From contig NZ_RXYK01000009.1 in assembly GCF_003968655.1 (NCBI RefSeq), positions 20,709 through 84,708 on the forward strand: DNA of 64,000 nt. Direction: 5' to 3'. The DNA is from Chlorobium phaeovibrioides (lineage in GTDB: Bacteria > Bacteroidota > Chlorobiia > Chlorobiales > Chlorobiaceae). Made by a program: the position numbers and the translations under genes. Shown piece after piece: positions 20,096 through 30,712 of this stretch. The notes under the pieces were generated by a model that was given only the letters and a program-made list of their open reading frames with translations, had not been told where the DNA came from and did not search any database. Position 1 is the first letter of the stretch; each line of letters starts with the position of its first letter.

Positions 20096-20353
20096 ATGGC
20101 AAAAAGTAAGGTGAAGTGGTTTGACGGGAAGAAAGGGTATGGTTTCATTCTGCATCCCGAGGGGGGAGAGGATATTTTCGTTCATTTTTCCGCCATTAAT
20201 TCAGAGCAGCCTTTCAAGGTGCTGAATCAGGATGCTGAAGTCGAATTTGAGTTCGATACCACCCAGAAAGGGCTCCAGGCTAAAAATGTCCGTGAGTTGA
20301 CAGAAGGCAGTCAGAACGGGGAACAGCTTGCCGAGGTTGCTCCTGGCGTGTGA
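20096..20353 (+). CDS. Cold-shock domain protein
   Basis: An 85-residue OB-fold nucleic-acid chaperone. The single CSD holds [13 protein letters not shown] (RNP1) and DIFVHFSAI (RNP2); an 18-residue tail rich in Gly, Glu and Ala follows. An upstream in-frame ATG at 20087 lacks its own site, while GGAAG stands just ahead of the 20096 ATG. The preceding 215 bp is AT-rich spacer and could be the long leader common in csp messages. Confidence 0.9.
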   Translation: MAKSKVKWFDGKKGYGFILHPEGGEDIFVHFSAINSEQPFKVLNQDAEVEFEFDTTQKGLQAKNVRELTEGSQNGEQLAEVAPGV

Positions 20354-20381
20354 TGTTGCCTGGGCAGTGAGGTGAACAATG

Positions 20382-21053
20382 TCAGGATAGCTGGTTGTTT
20401 TCCCTGAAGCTGTACCATCCTGTTTTTCCGATGATGACATGGTCAAGCAGATCAATCTGAATGACGGCGCTTGCCTGTTTGAGGAGATTGGTGACCTGAC
20501 GGTCGGCATTGCTTGGTTCCGTATCGCCCGATGGGTGGTTGTGCACCAGAATGATGGCGTTTGCGCTTTCCCTGATTGCCGCTTTGAATACTTCTCTGGG
20601 GTGGATGAGTGATGCGTTGAGGGTTCCTATGGTTACCTCTTCACACTTTGTTATCTGATTTTTGGTGTTGAGGTGGAGCACAAAGAGGTGCTCTTTTGTT
20701 TCATCCGGCACTCTTCCCTGCATATACTCGTACACATCGCGCGCACCCTGTATTTTTCTGTTGGTGTTGCGCTTGTAGTGGAGCCGTTTATTGAGCTCGA
20801 AGATGGCTGTGATCTGCATGGCCTTTGATGGTCCGATGCCGCTTGTTTTTTGCAGTTCCTTAAGATTCATGTTTGCAAGTGCTTCAAGCCCATGCAGGGA
20901 GAGAAGTGTATTGCAGGTGTCGAGGATATTGTTTTTCCGTGTGCCTGTGCGCAATACAATAGCAAGAAGTTCTGCTGAGCTCAATGCTGCCGGGCCATGG
21001 GTAATGAAGCGCTCCCTTGGCCTGTTTTCGGGGTCGAAATCTGCAATCCTCAT
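20382..21053 (-). CDS. radC: RadC-like JAB-domain protein
   Basis: A 223-residue protein with an N-terminal helix-hairpin-helix region ([38 protein letters not shown]) and a C-terminal MPN/JAMM metallo-domain. The metal motif is [14 protein letters not shown]. Despite its name the family has no proven DNA-repair role; it is often linked to natural competence and mobile elements. The ATG at 21053 ([16 protein letters not shown]) is the family start; the open frame runs further to 21122. Both chromosomal neighbours are housekeeping genes. Confidence 0.85.
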   Translation of the reverse strand: MRIADFDPENRPRERFITHGPAALSSAELLAIVLRTGTRKNNILDTCNTLLSLHGLEALANMNLKELQKTSGIGPSKAMQITAIFELNKRLHYKRNTNRKIQGARDVYEYMQGRVPDETKEHLFVLHLNTKNQITKCEEVTIGTLNASLIHPREVFKAAIRESANAIILVHNHPSGDTEPSNADRQVTNLLKQASAVIQIDLLDHVIIGKTGWYSFRENNQLS

Positions 21054-21250
21054 GGGGGTAAGGTTATTGCTATGGTTTATGCACCGCACTGCATAGGGAA
21101 AGAGGGGCAGTGAGTTGTGCAATGCCGGCGGGCATGCCAGCCCTGTACCACGACATACGCTATTGTGATGCCGTGGGTTTATGTAGGATAATAAAGGAAA
21201 AAAAAGTAACTGGCAAGTTCTCTATGAAGGTCGTGCGGGGTGCACTGACC

Positions 21251-22858
21251 TCAGCTTTCAGCCCCTTCAGGTTTCGGTACTGATGCCTTGAGGGTGAAGA
21301 GATGGTAGTTCATGCTGTCTTCAAGGGCCTGCAGGCTGGCCTCAATGATATTGGTGGAGACTCCAACGGTTCCCCATGTACTGCCTCCGTTGGCAGTTTC
21401 AATGAGTACCCGTACCTTGGCGCTTGTCCCCTTTTTTTCTTCCAGTACCCGTACCTTGTAGTCGACCAGCTTGATGCTCCTGATTTCGGGATAGAATCGT
21501 ATGAGCGCCTTTCGAAGTGCCTTGTCGAGGGCATTGACAGGTCCGTCCCCTTCAGCTGCGGTATGCTCTATTTCTCCGCCCACCTCAACTTTCAGTACCG
21601 CCTGGTCAACTTTACGGCCATTCTGAGCGGATTCTATAGAGACCTTGCTTTCCTGAATGGTGAAGTATGGTGTGAACGAACCCAGTTCCTTCTGCAGAAT
21701 CAGCTCAAAAGAGGCTTCGGCACCGTCAAACTGGAAGCCTTTATGCTCCAGCTCTTTGACATGTTTGACAAGAGTTCTGATCTGGTCGCCTGTTTCAGGA
21801 ATGGCAATGCCGAGTTCCTGCGCTTTGTAGCGGATGTTGCTCTGACCAGCCAGTTCCGAGACCAGAACCCTCTGACGGTTTCCGACCAGGGCAGGATCAA
21901 TGTGCTCATACAGCGAGCTCTCCTTCATGACGGCACTTACATGGATGCCTCCCTTGTGGGCGAATGCCGATTTGCCGACAAAGGGTGCTTTTGTGTCGGA
22001 GGGGAGGTTGAGTATTTCAAAAACGAACTTTGAAAGCGAGGTCAGCTGAGCCAGATCGACAACGGATGTTCTGGTGTCGGGAAGTTTCAGCATGAGATTG
22101 GCTATGATGCTGATGAGGTTGGCGTTGCCGCATCGTTCTCCTATGCCGTTGACGGTGCCCTGAACATGAGTGGCACCGGCCATGACGGCGGCAATTGAGT
22201 TGGCGACGGCAAGGTCGCTGTCGTTGTGGCAGTGAATGCCTACCGGGACGCCGGTTTTTTCCAGAACCACGCGGACTGTTTCGGCGACTTCATGGGGGAG
22301 AGTGCCTCCGTTGGTGTCGCAGAGAACCATTCGTGTCGCTCCCCCTTCTGCAGCAGCCATAAGCATTTCAAGGGCAAAGCGGGGGTTGTCCCTGTAGCCG
22401 TCAAAGAAATGTTCGGCATCAAAAAAGACCTCACGGCCTTCACTGCGGAGGAATGCCACCGAGCGCCGGATAAGGAGCCGGTTCTCTTCGTCTGAAATGC
22501 CCAGTCCCTTCGAAGAGTGTGCTTTCCATGTTTTGCCGAATATGGTGATGACGGGCACACCGGAAGCAAGAAGGCCGAGCAGGTTGGAATCTTTCTCAAC
22601 TGAGTCGGGGTAACGGGCGGTGGAACCGAATGCGCAGAGTTTTGCATGCCGAAAAGACAGAGAGGCCGCCCGCCTGAAAAATTCCTCATCTTTCGGGTTG
22701 CTGCTCGGCCATCCTCCCTCAATGTAGTCCATGCCGAACTCGTCAAGACGGGCTGCAATCAGCAGCTTGTCCTGTACGGAAAGGTTGATGTGTTCGCCCT
22801 GTGTTCCGTCGCGCAGTGTGGTATCGTATAGCTCTACCATGTTTCCTGATCGGGTCAT
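21251..22858 (-). CDS. cimA: (R)-citramalate synthase
   Basis: Condenses acetyl-CoA with pyruvate to (R)-citramalate, the first step of the threonine-independent isoleucine route. The 535-residue protein has the DRE-TIM barrel start VELYDTTLRDGTQGEHINLS, metal ligands in HCHNDSDLAVANS, GTVNGIGERCGNANL, and a C-terminal LeuA-like regulatory domain (LVDYKVRVLEEKKGTSAKVR). The DGTQGE form instead of DGEQSPG, and YIEGGWPSSNPKD, separate it from LeuA. It ends the branched-chain operon. An internal ATG at 22840 (MVELYD) is possible as the start. Confidence 0.88.
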   Translation of the reverse strand: MTRSGNMVELYDTTLRDGTQGEHINLSVQDKLLIAARLDEFGMDYIEGGWPSSNPKDEEFFRRAASLSFRHAKLCAFGSTARYPDSVEKDSNLLGLLASGVPVITIFGKTWKAHSSKGLGISDEENRLLIRRSVAFLRSEGREVFFDAEHFFDGYRDNPRFALEMLMAAAEGGATRMVLCDTNGGTLPHEVAETVRVVLEKTGVPVGIHCHNDSDLAVANSIAAVMAGATHVQGTVNGIGERCGNANLISIIANLMLKLPDTRTSVVDLAQLTSLSKFVFEILNLPSDTKAPFVGKSAFAHKGGIHVSAVMKESSLYEHIDPALVGNRQRVLVSELAGQSNIRYKAQELGIAIPETGDQIRTLVKHVKELEHKGFQFDGAEASFELILQKELGSFTPYFTIQESKVSIESAQNGRKVDQAVLKVEVGGEIEHTAAEGDGPVNALDKALRKALIRFYPEIRSIKLVDYKVRVLEEKKGTSAKVRVLIETANGGSTWGTVGVSTNIIEASLQALEDSMNYHLFTLKASVPKPEGAES

Positions 22859-22863
22859 ATTCT

Positions 22864-23430
22864 TCAGCTCTGGGCCATAAGGTTTTCTTTGCGGGCATAG
22901 GCGAAAATTCCGCCTGCTTCAACAATATTGAACACATCGCCCAGCGCATTGAGCTGGTAGGTTTCGCCTGATGTGAGGTTTTCTACCGTGTTGGCTTTTA
23001 TGTCGATTTTCAGCTCATCACCGGTTTTTACCGTTTCAGCGAGCTGGATGGCTGTTTCGTATGGTATGACAAAACCGCCGTCAACACAGTTGCGGTAGAA
23101 AATTCTGGCATAGGATTCAGCAATGATTGCCTTGACGCCAGCCACCTGCAATGCAAACGGGGCGTGTTCGCGTGAAGAGCCGCAGCCGAAGTTCTGGCCT
23201 GCTATAATGATGGTGTAGTCGGAGGCGAAGCTGCCTTCCTGTACAAAGGGTATGTTACCCGCAGGCAGACCGCTCTGGGCAAGAGGAACGCCGGAAAGGG
23301 CAAATTTGCCATACAGCTTGACCTCTTCGGGGTCGGAGAGGCTGTAGACGAGATGCTCGGCCGGAATGATCTGGTCTGTGTCTATGTTTCTGCCCAGTAC
23401 AAAGGCTTTTCCCTGAATGATGCTTTCCAT
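22864..23430 (-). CDS. leuD: 3-isopropylmalate dehydratase small subunit
   Basis: The swivel subunit of isopropylmalate isomerase. The 188-residue protein has GRNIDTDQIIPAEHL, the substrate-loop motif GQNFGCGSSREHAPFALQVAGV and SYARIFYRNCVDGG. With LeuC it isomerises 2-isopropylmalate and, in this operon, probably citramalate to methylmalate as well. The gene lies 30 bp after leuC and 5 bp before cimA, consistent with one polycistronic message. Confidence 0.93.
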   Translation of the reverse strand: MESIIQGKAFVLGRNIDTDQIIPAEHLVYSLSDPEEVKLYGKFALSGVPLAQSGLPAGNIPFVQEGSFASDYTIIIAGQNFGCGSSREHAPFALQVAGVKAIIAESYARIFYRNCVDGGFVIPYETAIQLAETVKTGDELKIDIKANTVENLTSGETYQLNALGDVFNIVEAGGIFAYARKENLMAQS

Positions 23431-23460
23431 GGTATGTATCGTGTTTCTGTTCTGGTTCGT

Positions 23461-24756
23461 TCAGAGGTAATTCCTCGGATCAGTGAGTTTTCCCGTTATG
23501 GCCGATGCTGCCGCAGTCAGCGGTGAAGCCAGATAGACCTCTGCCTGTTTGCTGCCCATGCGGCCGGGGAAGTTCCTGTTGGTGGTTGATACCACAACAT
23601 CGCGGTCAACCGAACGCCCGACGGTATCTGTTGGGCCACCAAGGCAGGCTGCGCAGGAGGGCAGTGCTATGGAACATCCTGCATCCTCAAATATGGACTT
23701 CAGGCTTTTGCCGTTGTAGAGCTCTGTTTCAAGGTCGCGCGCCACTTTTACCGTTGCGGGTACAATGTTTGTCGGTACCGATACCCTCTGTCCGCTGAGT
23801 ATTTTTGCTGCCAGTTTGAAGTCGGCCAGCTTTCCACCGGTGCAGGAGCCGATATAGGACTTCGTTATTTTCGTGCCCTTCATGCTCTGTACTGTTGCCC
23901 GGTTGTCGGGGCTGTGTGGCTTGGCAACAACGGGCTCCATTTCTGAAGCGTTGTAGCGGGTTTTGCTGAAATAGGCTGCACCGGGGTCGCTGGTGAAGAT
24001 TTCGTAGGGCTTTGAAGTTTTTGACTTCACGAATGCTTCAGTGATTTCATCGACTGCAATGATGCCGTTCATCCCGCCGCCCTCTATTGCCATGTTGGTG
24101 AGGGTCATGCGTTCCTCCATTGGCAGCGAGTGGATAGCTTCGCCGTTGAATTCCATAGCCCGGTAGGTGGCTCCGTCGGTGCCGATATCTCCGAGAATCT
24201 GCAGAATGAGATCTTTGGCGGAAAGGTATTCGGGCATTTCTCCATCAAAGGTGAAAAGCATCGATTCGGGCACTTTTTCCCAGAGTTTTCCTGTGCCGAG
24301 AATGAAGGCTGCATCGGTGTTGCCGATGCCTGAACCGAACATGCCGAACGCGCCCGAGGTGCAGGTATGCGAATCTGTGCCGAAGAGCACGGTGCCGGGG
24401 AGGTTGAATCCCTCTTCGGCAAGCGCCACATGGCATACCCCGCGGTAGCGGTCTGTTCCAACATCGTAATAGTTGGGAAGGTTCTGCTCTTTGGCGAACT
24501 TCCGGAGCAGGTCAATATTTCTGTGTGCGTGTTCGTTTGCCGTAAAGATGTAATGGTCTGGCAGAACAACAACTTTTTCCGGGTCCCATACGCGGGCACC
24601 TTCGCCGAACTCCTGGTTGAAAATGTCAAAAGTCGGTGGTCCGCACACATCATGCGTGAGAAGGACATCGACATTCAGCCAGACATTTTCACCAGTATTG
24701 ACAAATTTTCTGTTTGCCGCCCGTGCAAGGATTTTCTGGGTAATTGTTTGTTCCAT
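23461..24756 (-). CDS. leuC: 3-isopropylmalate dehydratase large subunit
   Basis: An aconitase-family catalytic subunit of about 431 residues holding the [4Fe-4S] cluster. Visible marks: VLLTHDVCGPPTFDIF near the start, GTDSHTCTSGAFG, IGSCTGGKLADFKLAA and ALPSCAACLGGP; the cysteines of the last two stretches with the one in SHTC-type context are the cluster ligands. I take the ATG at 24756 (MEQTITQKILARAANRKF), the usual start; the frame opens upstream inside leuA. It follows leuA by 7 bp. The form resembles the archaeal-type LeuC more than the enteric 466-residue type. Confidence 0.9.
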   Translation of the reverse strand: MEQTITQKILARAANRKFVNTGENVWLNVDVLLTHDVCGPPTFDIFNQEFGEGARVWDPEKVVVLPDHYIFTANEHAHRNIDLLRKFAKEQNLPNYYDVGTDRYRGVCHVALAEEGFNLPGTVLFGTDSHTCTSGAFGMFGSGIGNTDAAFILGTGKLWEKVPESMLFTFDGEMPEYLSAKDLILQILGDIGTDGATYRAMEFNGEAIHSLPMEERMTLTNMAIEGGGMNGIIAVDEITEAFVKSKTSKPYEIFTSDPGAAYFSKTRYNASEMEPVVAKPHSPDNRATVQSMKGTKITKSYIGSCTGGKLADFKLAAKILSGQRVSVPTNIVPATVKVARDLETELYNGKSLKSIFEDAGCSIALPSCAACLGGPTDTVGRSVDRDVVVSTTNRNFPGRMGSKQAEVYLASPLTAAASAITGKLTDPRNYL

Positions 24757-24763
24757 AGTGTCG

Positions 24764-26332
24764 TTAAACCCCGTGATCGATTGTTTCAGGTGTGTTGTTT
24801 TCAAAATGTTCGAGTCGAAGACCCAGAGCCTGAATGTAGGCCCGGGCGCTTGCCTCTATGATGTCTGTAGAGATTCCCCTTCCGTTGAAGGAGACGCTCC
24901 CGTCGCTGATTCTTACCAGAGCCTCTCCGAGCGCCTCGCGTCCCGCGGTTGCTGAACGCACCGAGTAGGTTGAGACCATGGACTCTATGCCAAGAGCTCT
25001 CTCAATCGCCCTGAAGCAGGCATCAATGGGGCCGTCACCCGTGGCAGACTCTTCAAAGACCTTCTCGCGGTGCCGGATGCGGACGGTGGCGGTAGGAATG
25101 GACGCGGTTCCGCTGTTGATATGCAGGTAGTCGAGAACGAAAGCGGTTGAGGGTTTTCCGAGTTCATCGCCCATCAGTACCCTGAGGTCATCATCATACA
25201 CCTCTTTTTTCTTGTCAGCTATCTCCATGAAGCGGCGATAGACCGATTCAAGTTCTGCGTCAGCAAGGGTGTACCCAAGGGCTTCAAGGCGGGCCTTCAG
25301 TCCGTGCTTCCCGGAATGGCGGCCGAGCACAATACTGGTTTTTGGAACGCCGACCGATTCGGGGGTCATGACCTCGTAAGTCTGACGGTTTTTCAGCATG
25401 CCGTCCTGATGGATTCCGGATTCATGTGAAAAAGCGTTTTCGCCCACAATCGCCTTGTTCGGCTGGACGATGATTCCCGTAAAGCCCGATACCATACGGC
25501 TGGTCCTGTAAATCTCTTCGGTAACAATGCCGGTCTGAAAATTATGCAGGTCACTGCGCACTTTCAAGGCCATGACAATCTCCTCAAGCGAAGCATTGCC
25601 CGCCCGTTCCCCGATGCCGTTGATTGAACACTCCACCTGCCGTGCACCGTTCTCAAGAGCGCTGAGGGAGTTGGCAACCGCAAGGCCAAGGTCGTTGTGG
25701 CAGTGGACGCTGATGATGGCATTCCCGGAATTGGGAACGCGGCTTATGAGGTCGGCAATTTTGCGGCCGAACTCCGAGGGCCAGGTGTATCCTGTTGTGT
25801 CGGGGATGTTGACCGTTGTGGCGCCGGCTGAAATAACCGCTTCGGTTATTTCAGCAAGATATCCGGGATCGGTCCGGCCGGCATCTTCAGCTGAAAACTC
25901 AATGTCGGAGGTGAAGGTTTTTGCAAAGGCAACCGCATCCACGGCCATTTTAAGAATGGTCCGTCGTTTTTCTTCAAGCGTACGGCCATACCGGTCGCCG
26001 GCAAATTTGCCTGCAATGTGTATGTCGGAGGTGCTGATGAAGGTGTGGATACGCGGCTTTTTCGCTCCCTTAAGCGCCGTCCATGAAGCCTTGATGTCGT
26101 TTTCAACGGCTCTCGACAAGGCGGCTATTACCGTACCCGACTCGTCGCTGATTCTCTGTACTGCTTCAAGCTGGAGAGGGGAGGAAGCGGGGAAGCCGGC
26201 CTCGATGATGTCGACACCGAGTTTTTCCAGCTGACGGGCTATTTCAACCTTTTCCTGGACATTAAGGGATGCACCGGGCGACTGTTCACCATCACGGAGG
26301 GTTGTGTCAAATACCAGGATGTTTTCTTTCAC
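24764..26332 (-). CDS. leuA: 2-isopropylmalate synthase
   Basis: Commits 2-oxoisovalerate plus acetyl-CoA to leucine synthesis. The 522-residue protein has VFDTTLRDGEQSPGASLNVQ, the metal motif VHCHNDLGLAVANSLSALENG, CSINGIGERAGNASLEE and SGIHQDGMLKNRQTYE. Its C-terminal allosteric domain (about 390-522) ends in DIIEASARAYIQALGLRLEH. The full-length regulatory domain implies leucine feedback inhibition. It lies between leuB (23 bp upstream) and leuC, and is a clear paralogue of cimA at the operon end. Confidence 0.95.
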   Translation of the reverse strand: MKENILVFDTTLRDGEQSPGASLNVQEKVEIARQLEKLGVDIIEAGFPASSPLQLEAVQRISDESGTVIAALSRAVENDIKASWTALKGAKKPRIHTFISTSDIHIAGKFAGDRYGRTLEEKRRTILKMAVDAVAFAKTFTSDIEFSAEDAGRTDPGYLAEITEAVISAGATTVNIPDTTGYTWPSEFGRKIADLISRVPNSGNAIISVHCHNDLGLAVANSLSALENGARQVECSINGIGERAGNASLEEIVMALKVRSDLHNFQTGIVTEEIYRTSRMVSGFTGIIVQPNKAIVGENAFSHESGIHQDGMLKNRQTYEVMTPESVGVPKTSIVLGRHSGKHGLKARLEALGYTLADAELESVYRRFMEIADKKKEVYDDDLRVLMGDELGKPSTAFVLDYLHINSGTASIPTATVRIRHREKVFEESATGDGPIDACFRAIERALGIESMVSTYSVRSATAGREALGEALVRISDGSVSFNGRGISTDIIEASARAYIQALGLRLEHFENNTPETIDHGV

Positions 26333-26355
26333 CGTTTTTTTCCGAGTCTGTTTGC

Positions 26356-27417
26356 TCAGGCGCCAAGGTGCCTGATGATTGCTGCTGTCATTTCTGTTGT
26401 TGAGACTGTTTTCTCACCAGGCGCGGCAATGTCTGCAGTTCTCATGCCTTCAGCCAGTGCGGCCTCAATTGCTTCGTGTATCTGTGCAGACATTTCGGGC
26501 ATACAGAAACTGTGCTCGAACATCATTGCAACGGAGGCAATGGTGGCAATCGGGTTTGCTATGTTCTTCCCTGCAATATCAGGAGCGCTGCCGTGAATGG
26601 GTTCATACATTGCATGAATCCTTCCAATGCTTGCCGAGGGGAGCATGCCGAGGCTTCCGGTAATCATGCCTGCGATGTCACTGAGAATGTCGCCGAAAAG
26701 GTTTCCTGTGACAATAACATCAAACTGTTTCGGGTTGCGCACTATCTGCATGGCGGCATTGTCCACATACATGTCGCCAAGTTCAATATCCCCGAAGTCG
26801 CGGTGCACGCGGTGCACTTCATTGCGCCAGAACTGCGAAACTTCAAGCACATTTGCCTTGTCGATGGACATGACTTTTTTGCTTCCTCTTTTCTGTGCAG
26901 CTTCAAACGCAAGGCGGGCAATGCGCTCGACCTCGTGTTTTTCGTAGACCATGGTGTTCCAGCCCTTCCCTTCGTCGTAACCGCGGGGCTCGCCGAAGTA
27001 TATTCCTCCGGTCAGCTCCCTGAAAACGATGAAATCGGTTCCTCGAACCACATCAGCTTTCAGGCTGGACGCGTCAATAAGAGCGTCATAGACCTTTGCG
27101 GGCCGGAGATTTGCGAAGAGTCCCAGTTCCCTGCGGATTTTCAGCAGGGCAGCTTCCGGTTTGTGCTCATGGGGCAGGTTTTCCCATTTCGGGCCACCTA
27201 CTGCACCAAGCAGCACCGCATCGCACTCTTTGCATGCGGCAAGCGTTTCATCTGTCAGCATACTTCCGTGGAGGTCGTATGAGGCTCCACCGAACGGGTG
27301 CTCCTCAATCACGATTTCAAAGCCATGCTTTTTCGACAGATGCCTGAGAACATCAACAGCACCAGCCACCACTTCGGGGCCGATACCGTCACCGGGAATA
27401 GAAACAATCTTATACAT
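26356..27417 (-). CDS. leuB: 3-isopropylmalate dehydrogenase
   Basis: Oxidatively decarboxylates 3-isopropylmalate with NAD+; in the citramalate route the same enzyme can act on 3-methylmalate to give 2-oxobutanoate. The 353-residue protein starts with VSIPGDGIGPEVVAGAV. It has LGAVGGPKW, the REL-TGGIYFGEPRG segment, and metal-binding aspartates in GNLFGDILSDIAGMITGSLG, then EPIHGSAPDIAGKNIANPIA. Length is normal. It sits 20 bp after ilvC. Confidence 0.96.
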   Translation of the reverse strand: MYKIVSIPGDGIGPEVVAGAVDVLRHLSKKHGFEIVIEEHPFGGASYDLHGSMLTDETLAACKECDAVLLGAVGGPKWENLPHEHKPEAALLKIRRELGLFANLRPAKVYDALIDASSLKADVVRGTDFIVFRELTGGIYFGEPRGYDEGKGWNTMVYEKHEVERIARLAFEAAQKRGSKKVMSIDKANVLEVSQFWRNEVHRVHRDFGDIELGDMYVDNAAMQIVRNPKQFDVIVTGNLFGDILSDIAGMITGSLGMLPSASIGRIHAMYEPIHGSAPDIAGKNIANPIATIASVAMMFEHSFCMPEMSAQIHEAIEAALAEGMRTADIAAPGEKTVSTTEMTAAIIRHLGA

Positions 27418-27437
27418 AGTCCGACCCTCGCGGGAAT

Positions 27438-28430
27438 TTATTTTTTAATCAGCCAGCTCATCATGTTGCGCAGTTTGGCGCCAACGGTTTCAATCGGGTG
27501 GTTGCTGTTCTCTTTACGGAGCCTGTTGAGGTTCTTGTATCCCCCGTTGCACTCGTCAATGAACTCTTTGGCAAACCGTCCGTCCTGAACCTCTTCGAGG
27601 ATTTTCTTCATTTCAGCCTTCACTGCAGGCGTAATGAGGCGTGGTCCACGGGTCATGCCGCCATATTCGGCCGTATCACTGACCGAGTAGTTCATTCTGG
27701 AAAGACCGCCTTCATAGAAAAGGTCGACAATGAGTTTCAGCTCATGCATGCACTCAAAGTAGGCAAGCTCTTCAGGGTATCCAGCTTCAACAAGGGTTTC
27801 AAAGCCGGCCTTGATAAGCTCGGCAGAGCCGCCGCAAAGTACAGCCTGTTCGCCGAACAGATCGGTTTCGGTCTCATTCTTGATGGTGGTTTCAATAACG
27901 CCGGCTTTTGCACCGCCAAGACCCTTTGCCCATGCAAGCGCCTGCTGTTTTGCATCTCCGGTTGCATCGTGATGGATTGCGATGAGGCAGGGTACGCCAT
28001 TGCCTTCGGTGAATGTGCGCCGAACAAGATGTCCCGGGCTTTTCGGGGCAATCATGATAACATTGATGGTGTCGGGCGGAACAATCTGTTTGTAATGGAT
28101 ATTGAACCCGTGTGCGAAGGCAAGTGTGTTGCCCGGTTCCATGTTGGGAGCAATTTCAGAATCATAGATGGCTTTCTGGTACTGGTCGGGGAGCAGGACC
28201 ATGACAACATCAGCCCATTTGACGGCATCTGCAATGGTGTCAACCTGCAGTCCGGCTTCACGGGCTTTCTGGCAGGAAGAGCTGTCGGCGCGAAGACCAA
28301 CGCGAACATTCAGTCCGCTCTCTTTCAGGTTCAGCGCATGGGCATGGCCCTGGCTGCCATAACCGAGCACTGCGATATTTTTACCCTGCAGATACCCAAG
28401 ATCGGCATCCTGCTCATAATAAACATTCAT
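27438..28430 (-). CDS. ilvC: Ketol-acid reductoisomerase
   Basis: Converts acetolactate and acetohydroxybutyrate to the dihydroxy acids with NADPH and Mg2+. The 330-residue class I enzyme starts [20 protein letters not shown] and has the Rossmann loop [17 protein letters not shown], then GLRADSSS (cofactor phosphate contacts), [13 protein letters not shown], and the C-terminal knotted domain with [12 protein letters not shown] and [12 protein letters not shown]. The open frame runs upstream to 28517, but the ATG at 28430 matches the family start. It lies 46 bp after ilvN. Confidence 0.96.
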   Translation of the reverse strand: MNVYYEQDADLGYLQGKNIAVLGYGSQGHAHALNLKESGLNVRVGLRADSSSCQKAREAGLQVDTIADAVKWADVVMVLLPDQYQKAIYDSEIAPNMEPGNTLAFAHGFNIHYKQIVPPDTINVIMIAPKSPGHLVRRTFTEGNGVPCLIAIHHDATGDAKQQALAWAKGLGGAKAGVIETTIKNETETDLFGEQAVLCGGSAELIKAGFETLVEAGYPEELAYFECMHELKLIVDLFYEGGLSRMNYSVSDTAEYGGMTRGPRLITPAVKAEMKKILEEVQDGRFAKEFIDECNGGYKNLNRLRKENSNHPIETVGAKLRNMMSWLIKK

Positions 28431-28476
28431 CTGTAGAATAGATTTTGATTGACGATTGACAGTGTAACAATGGATT

Positions 28477-28953
28477 TTATTCTCCCCGATGTATGGCCAC
28501 AGCGCCTGAACGGGCAAGCTCCCTTATGCCGTAAGGCCTGAAAATATCAATGGTGGTATTGATTTTATCGGGGGAACCAATGACCTCAATAGTAATGGAT
28601 TTTTGTTTTATATCCACGACTTTGCCTTTAAAAACATTGATCAGCTCAAAAATCTCGTGCTGCGTAGCCTTGCTGAGTTTCAGTGTCATCAGCAGCAGCT
28701 CGCGCTCAACATGCGGCTGGTGGGTGAGGTCGGTCACCTTTATGGTGTCGATGAGCCGGTTCAGCTGCTTCAGAACCTGGCTGACAATCTGGTCGTCCCC
28801 ACGGGTGACAATGGTCATGCGGGAGATTTCAGGATCTTCAGTCTCGCCGATCGAGATGCTTTGAAGATTGAAGCCACGGGCGCTGAACATTGAGGCAACC
28901 CGGTTGAGGGTGCCGAACTTGTTTTCGACAAGGACTGATATGAGATGTTTCAT
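28477..28953 (-). CDS. ilvN: Acetolactate synthase small (regulatory) subunit
   Basis: A 158-residue regulatory partner of IlvB. It begins with an ACT domain, [20 protein letters not shown], followed by [20 protein letters not shown], and has the C-terminal ALS_ss domain ([20 protein letters not shown] ... [17 protein letters not shown]). ACT-bound valine normally inhibits the holoenzyme. The gene starts 10 bp after the ilvB stop. Either ilvN or ilvH is an acceptable name. Confidence 0.93.
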   Translation of the reverse strand: MKHLISVLVENKFGTLNRVASMFSARGFNLQSISIGETEDPEISRMTIVTRGDDQIVSQVLKQLNRLIDTIKVTDLTHQPHVERELLLMTLKLSKATQHEIFELINVFKGKVVDIKQKSITIEVIGSPDKINTTIDIFRPYGIRELARSGAVAIHRGE

Positions 28954-28963
28954 TGGTGTTGGA

Positions 28964-30712
28964 TTAAACCATTGTTTTCGGATTCAGCCGCTCGAGCAGC
29001 ATGTCGGAGATGGAGCCGCCGGCGGGAACCATGGGGAAGACCATGTCTTTTTTGATGACGCGGAATTCAACGAAGACAGGGCCTTCATTGTAGGCAAGGG
29101 CTTCTTTGATTGCGGCTTCGGCCTGGGCTGGGTTTTCTGCCCGCATGCTTTTGCAGCCAAAGGCTTCTACTACCTTCAAAAAGTCGGGGTTGCTGTCGTC
29201 AAGGTCGGTGAATGAGTATTTTTCCTGATGGAACAGTTCCTGCCACTGGCGCACCATGCCGAGGAAGCTGTTGTTGAGGAGGAAAATCTTGATTGGCACC
29301 TTGTAGTGGACGGCGGTTACCAGCTCCTGTATGTTCATCATGAACCCTCCGTCTCCGCAGAAAAGGACAACCGGGCGGTCCTGGATGCCGAATGCGGCTC
29401 CTATTGCTGCAGGAAGGCCGTAGCCCATGGTTCCAAGGCCGCCGCTGGTAATGATGGAGCGGGGGTTGTTGAAGTGGTAGTACTGCGAGGTCCACATCTG
29501 GTGCTGTCCTACATCGGTTACAACAACGGCGTTGCCTTCTGTTTCTTCTGAAACCGTGCTGATGACGAACTCTGTTTTCAGTGAGTCATTTTCAACGGTG
29601 AAGGTGAGGGGGCACTGCTTTTTCCATACATCGATTTCGGCAAGCCAGGTGTCGTGGTTTTCTGATTTTTCCGGCAGGGCTTTGATGAGCTGGGAAAGGA
29701 AATCCTTTGAGTCGCCGACGACGGGCAGGTCAACCTTGATGTTTTTGTCGACATTGGTCGGGTCGATGTCGTTGTGGATTTTATATGCCTGCGGGGCAAA
29801 GGTGTCCACTTTGCCGGTGACGCGGTCGTCAAAGCGTGCGCCGACGGCTATGAGCAGGTCGCATTTGTTGACTGCCTGGTTGGCCCAGTAGGTGCCGTGC
29901 ATGCCGAGCATGCCCATGTTGAGAGGCTCGCTGGCTGGAAATGCGCCAAGTCCCTGGAGGGTCATGGTGACGGGAATGTTCAAGGCTTTGGCAAGGAGAG
30001 TCAGCTCCTTTGAGGCATTGGAGCTGATGACTCCACCCCCGATATAGAGCAGGGGGCGTTTGGCCGCTGCAATTTTTTTTGCCGCTTTTTCTATCTGGTT
30101 GGCGTGGCAGGTGATGGTGGGCTTGAATCCCCGGATGTCGACGCTGTCGGGCCAGATGAATTCGCAGGTAGCGTTGAGGATGTCTTTGGGCATGTCGACC
30201 AGTACCGGGCCGGGCCTGCCGTTGGTTGCCAGGAAAAACGCCTTGCGTATGGTTGTGGCAAGGTCGCGGACATCCTTTACCAGAAAGTTGTGTTTGGTGA
30301 TGGGCCGGGTGATGCCGACAATGTCCGCCTCCTGAAATGCGTCGTTTCCTATCAGGCTGCTTGGAACCTGACCGGTGAAGATAACCATGGGGGAGGAGTC
30401 CATGTAGGCATTGGTGATGCCGGTGACCGTGTTTGTTGCACCTGGGCCTGAAGTTACCAGAACCACGCCGGGTTTGCCGGTGGCGCGGGCGTACCCTTCG
30501 GCCATATGGGTTGCGCCTTGTTCGTGACGGACAAGAATATGCTTGATGTCGGTGACATCGTAGAGTGTTTCGTAAACTTTCAGGAGTGCTCCACCGGGAT
30601 AGCCGAAAATGGTGTCGACTTTTTCACGCCGGAGGCATTCAAAGAATATTTCAGAACCATTCAGCTTTTGGGCTGTCGTATGCATCTGTTGGGTTGTTTT
30701 ATTTGGGTTCAC
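28964..30712 (-). CDS. ilvB: Acetolactate synthase large (catalytic) subunit
   Basis: A ThDP/FAD enzyme making acetolactate or 2-aceto-2-hydroxybutyrate. The 582-residue protein has [17 protein letters not shown], the ThDP-activating Glu in [46 protein letters not shown] and the ThDP-Mg motif [20 protein letters not shown]. The start overlaps the end of ilvD by 14 bp, so the two are translationally linked. Confidence 0.95.
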   Translation of the reverse strand: MNPNKTTQQMHTTAQKLNGSEIFFECLRREKVDTIFGYPGGALLKVYETLYDVTDIKHILVRHEQGATHMAEGYARATGKPGVVLVTSGPGATNTVTGITNAYMDSSPMVIFTGQVPSSLIGNDAFQEADIVGITRPITKHNFLVKDVRDLATTIRKAFFLATNGRPGPVLVDMPKDILNATCEFIWPDSVDIRGFKPTITCHANQIEKAAKKIAAAKRPLLYIGGGVISSNASKELTLLAKALNIPVTMTLQGLGAFPASEPLNMGMLGMHGTYWANQAVNKCDLLIAVGARFDDRVTGKVDTFAPQAYKIHNDIDPTNVDKNIKVDLPVVGDSKDFLSQLIKALPEKSENHDTWLAEIDVWKKQCPLTFTVENDSLKTEFVISTVSEETEGNAVVVTDVGQHQMWTSQYYHFNNPRSIITSGGLGTMGYGLPAAIGAAFGIQDRPVVLFCGDGGFMMNIQELVTAVHYKVPIKIFLLNNSFLGMVRQWQELFHQEKYSFTDLDDSNPDFLKVVEAFGCKSMRAENPAQAEAAIKEALAYNEGPVFVEFRVIKKDMVFPMVPAGGSISDMLLERLNPKTMV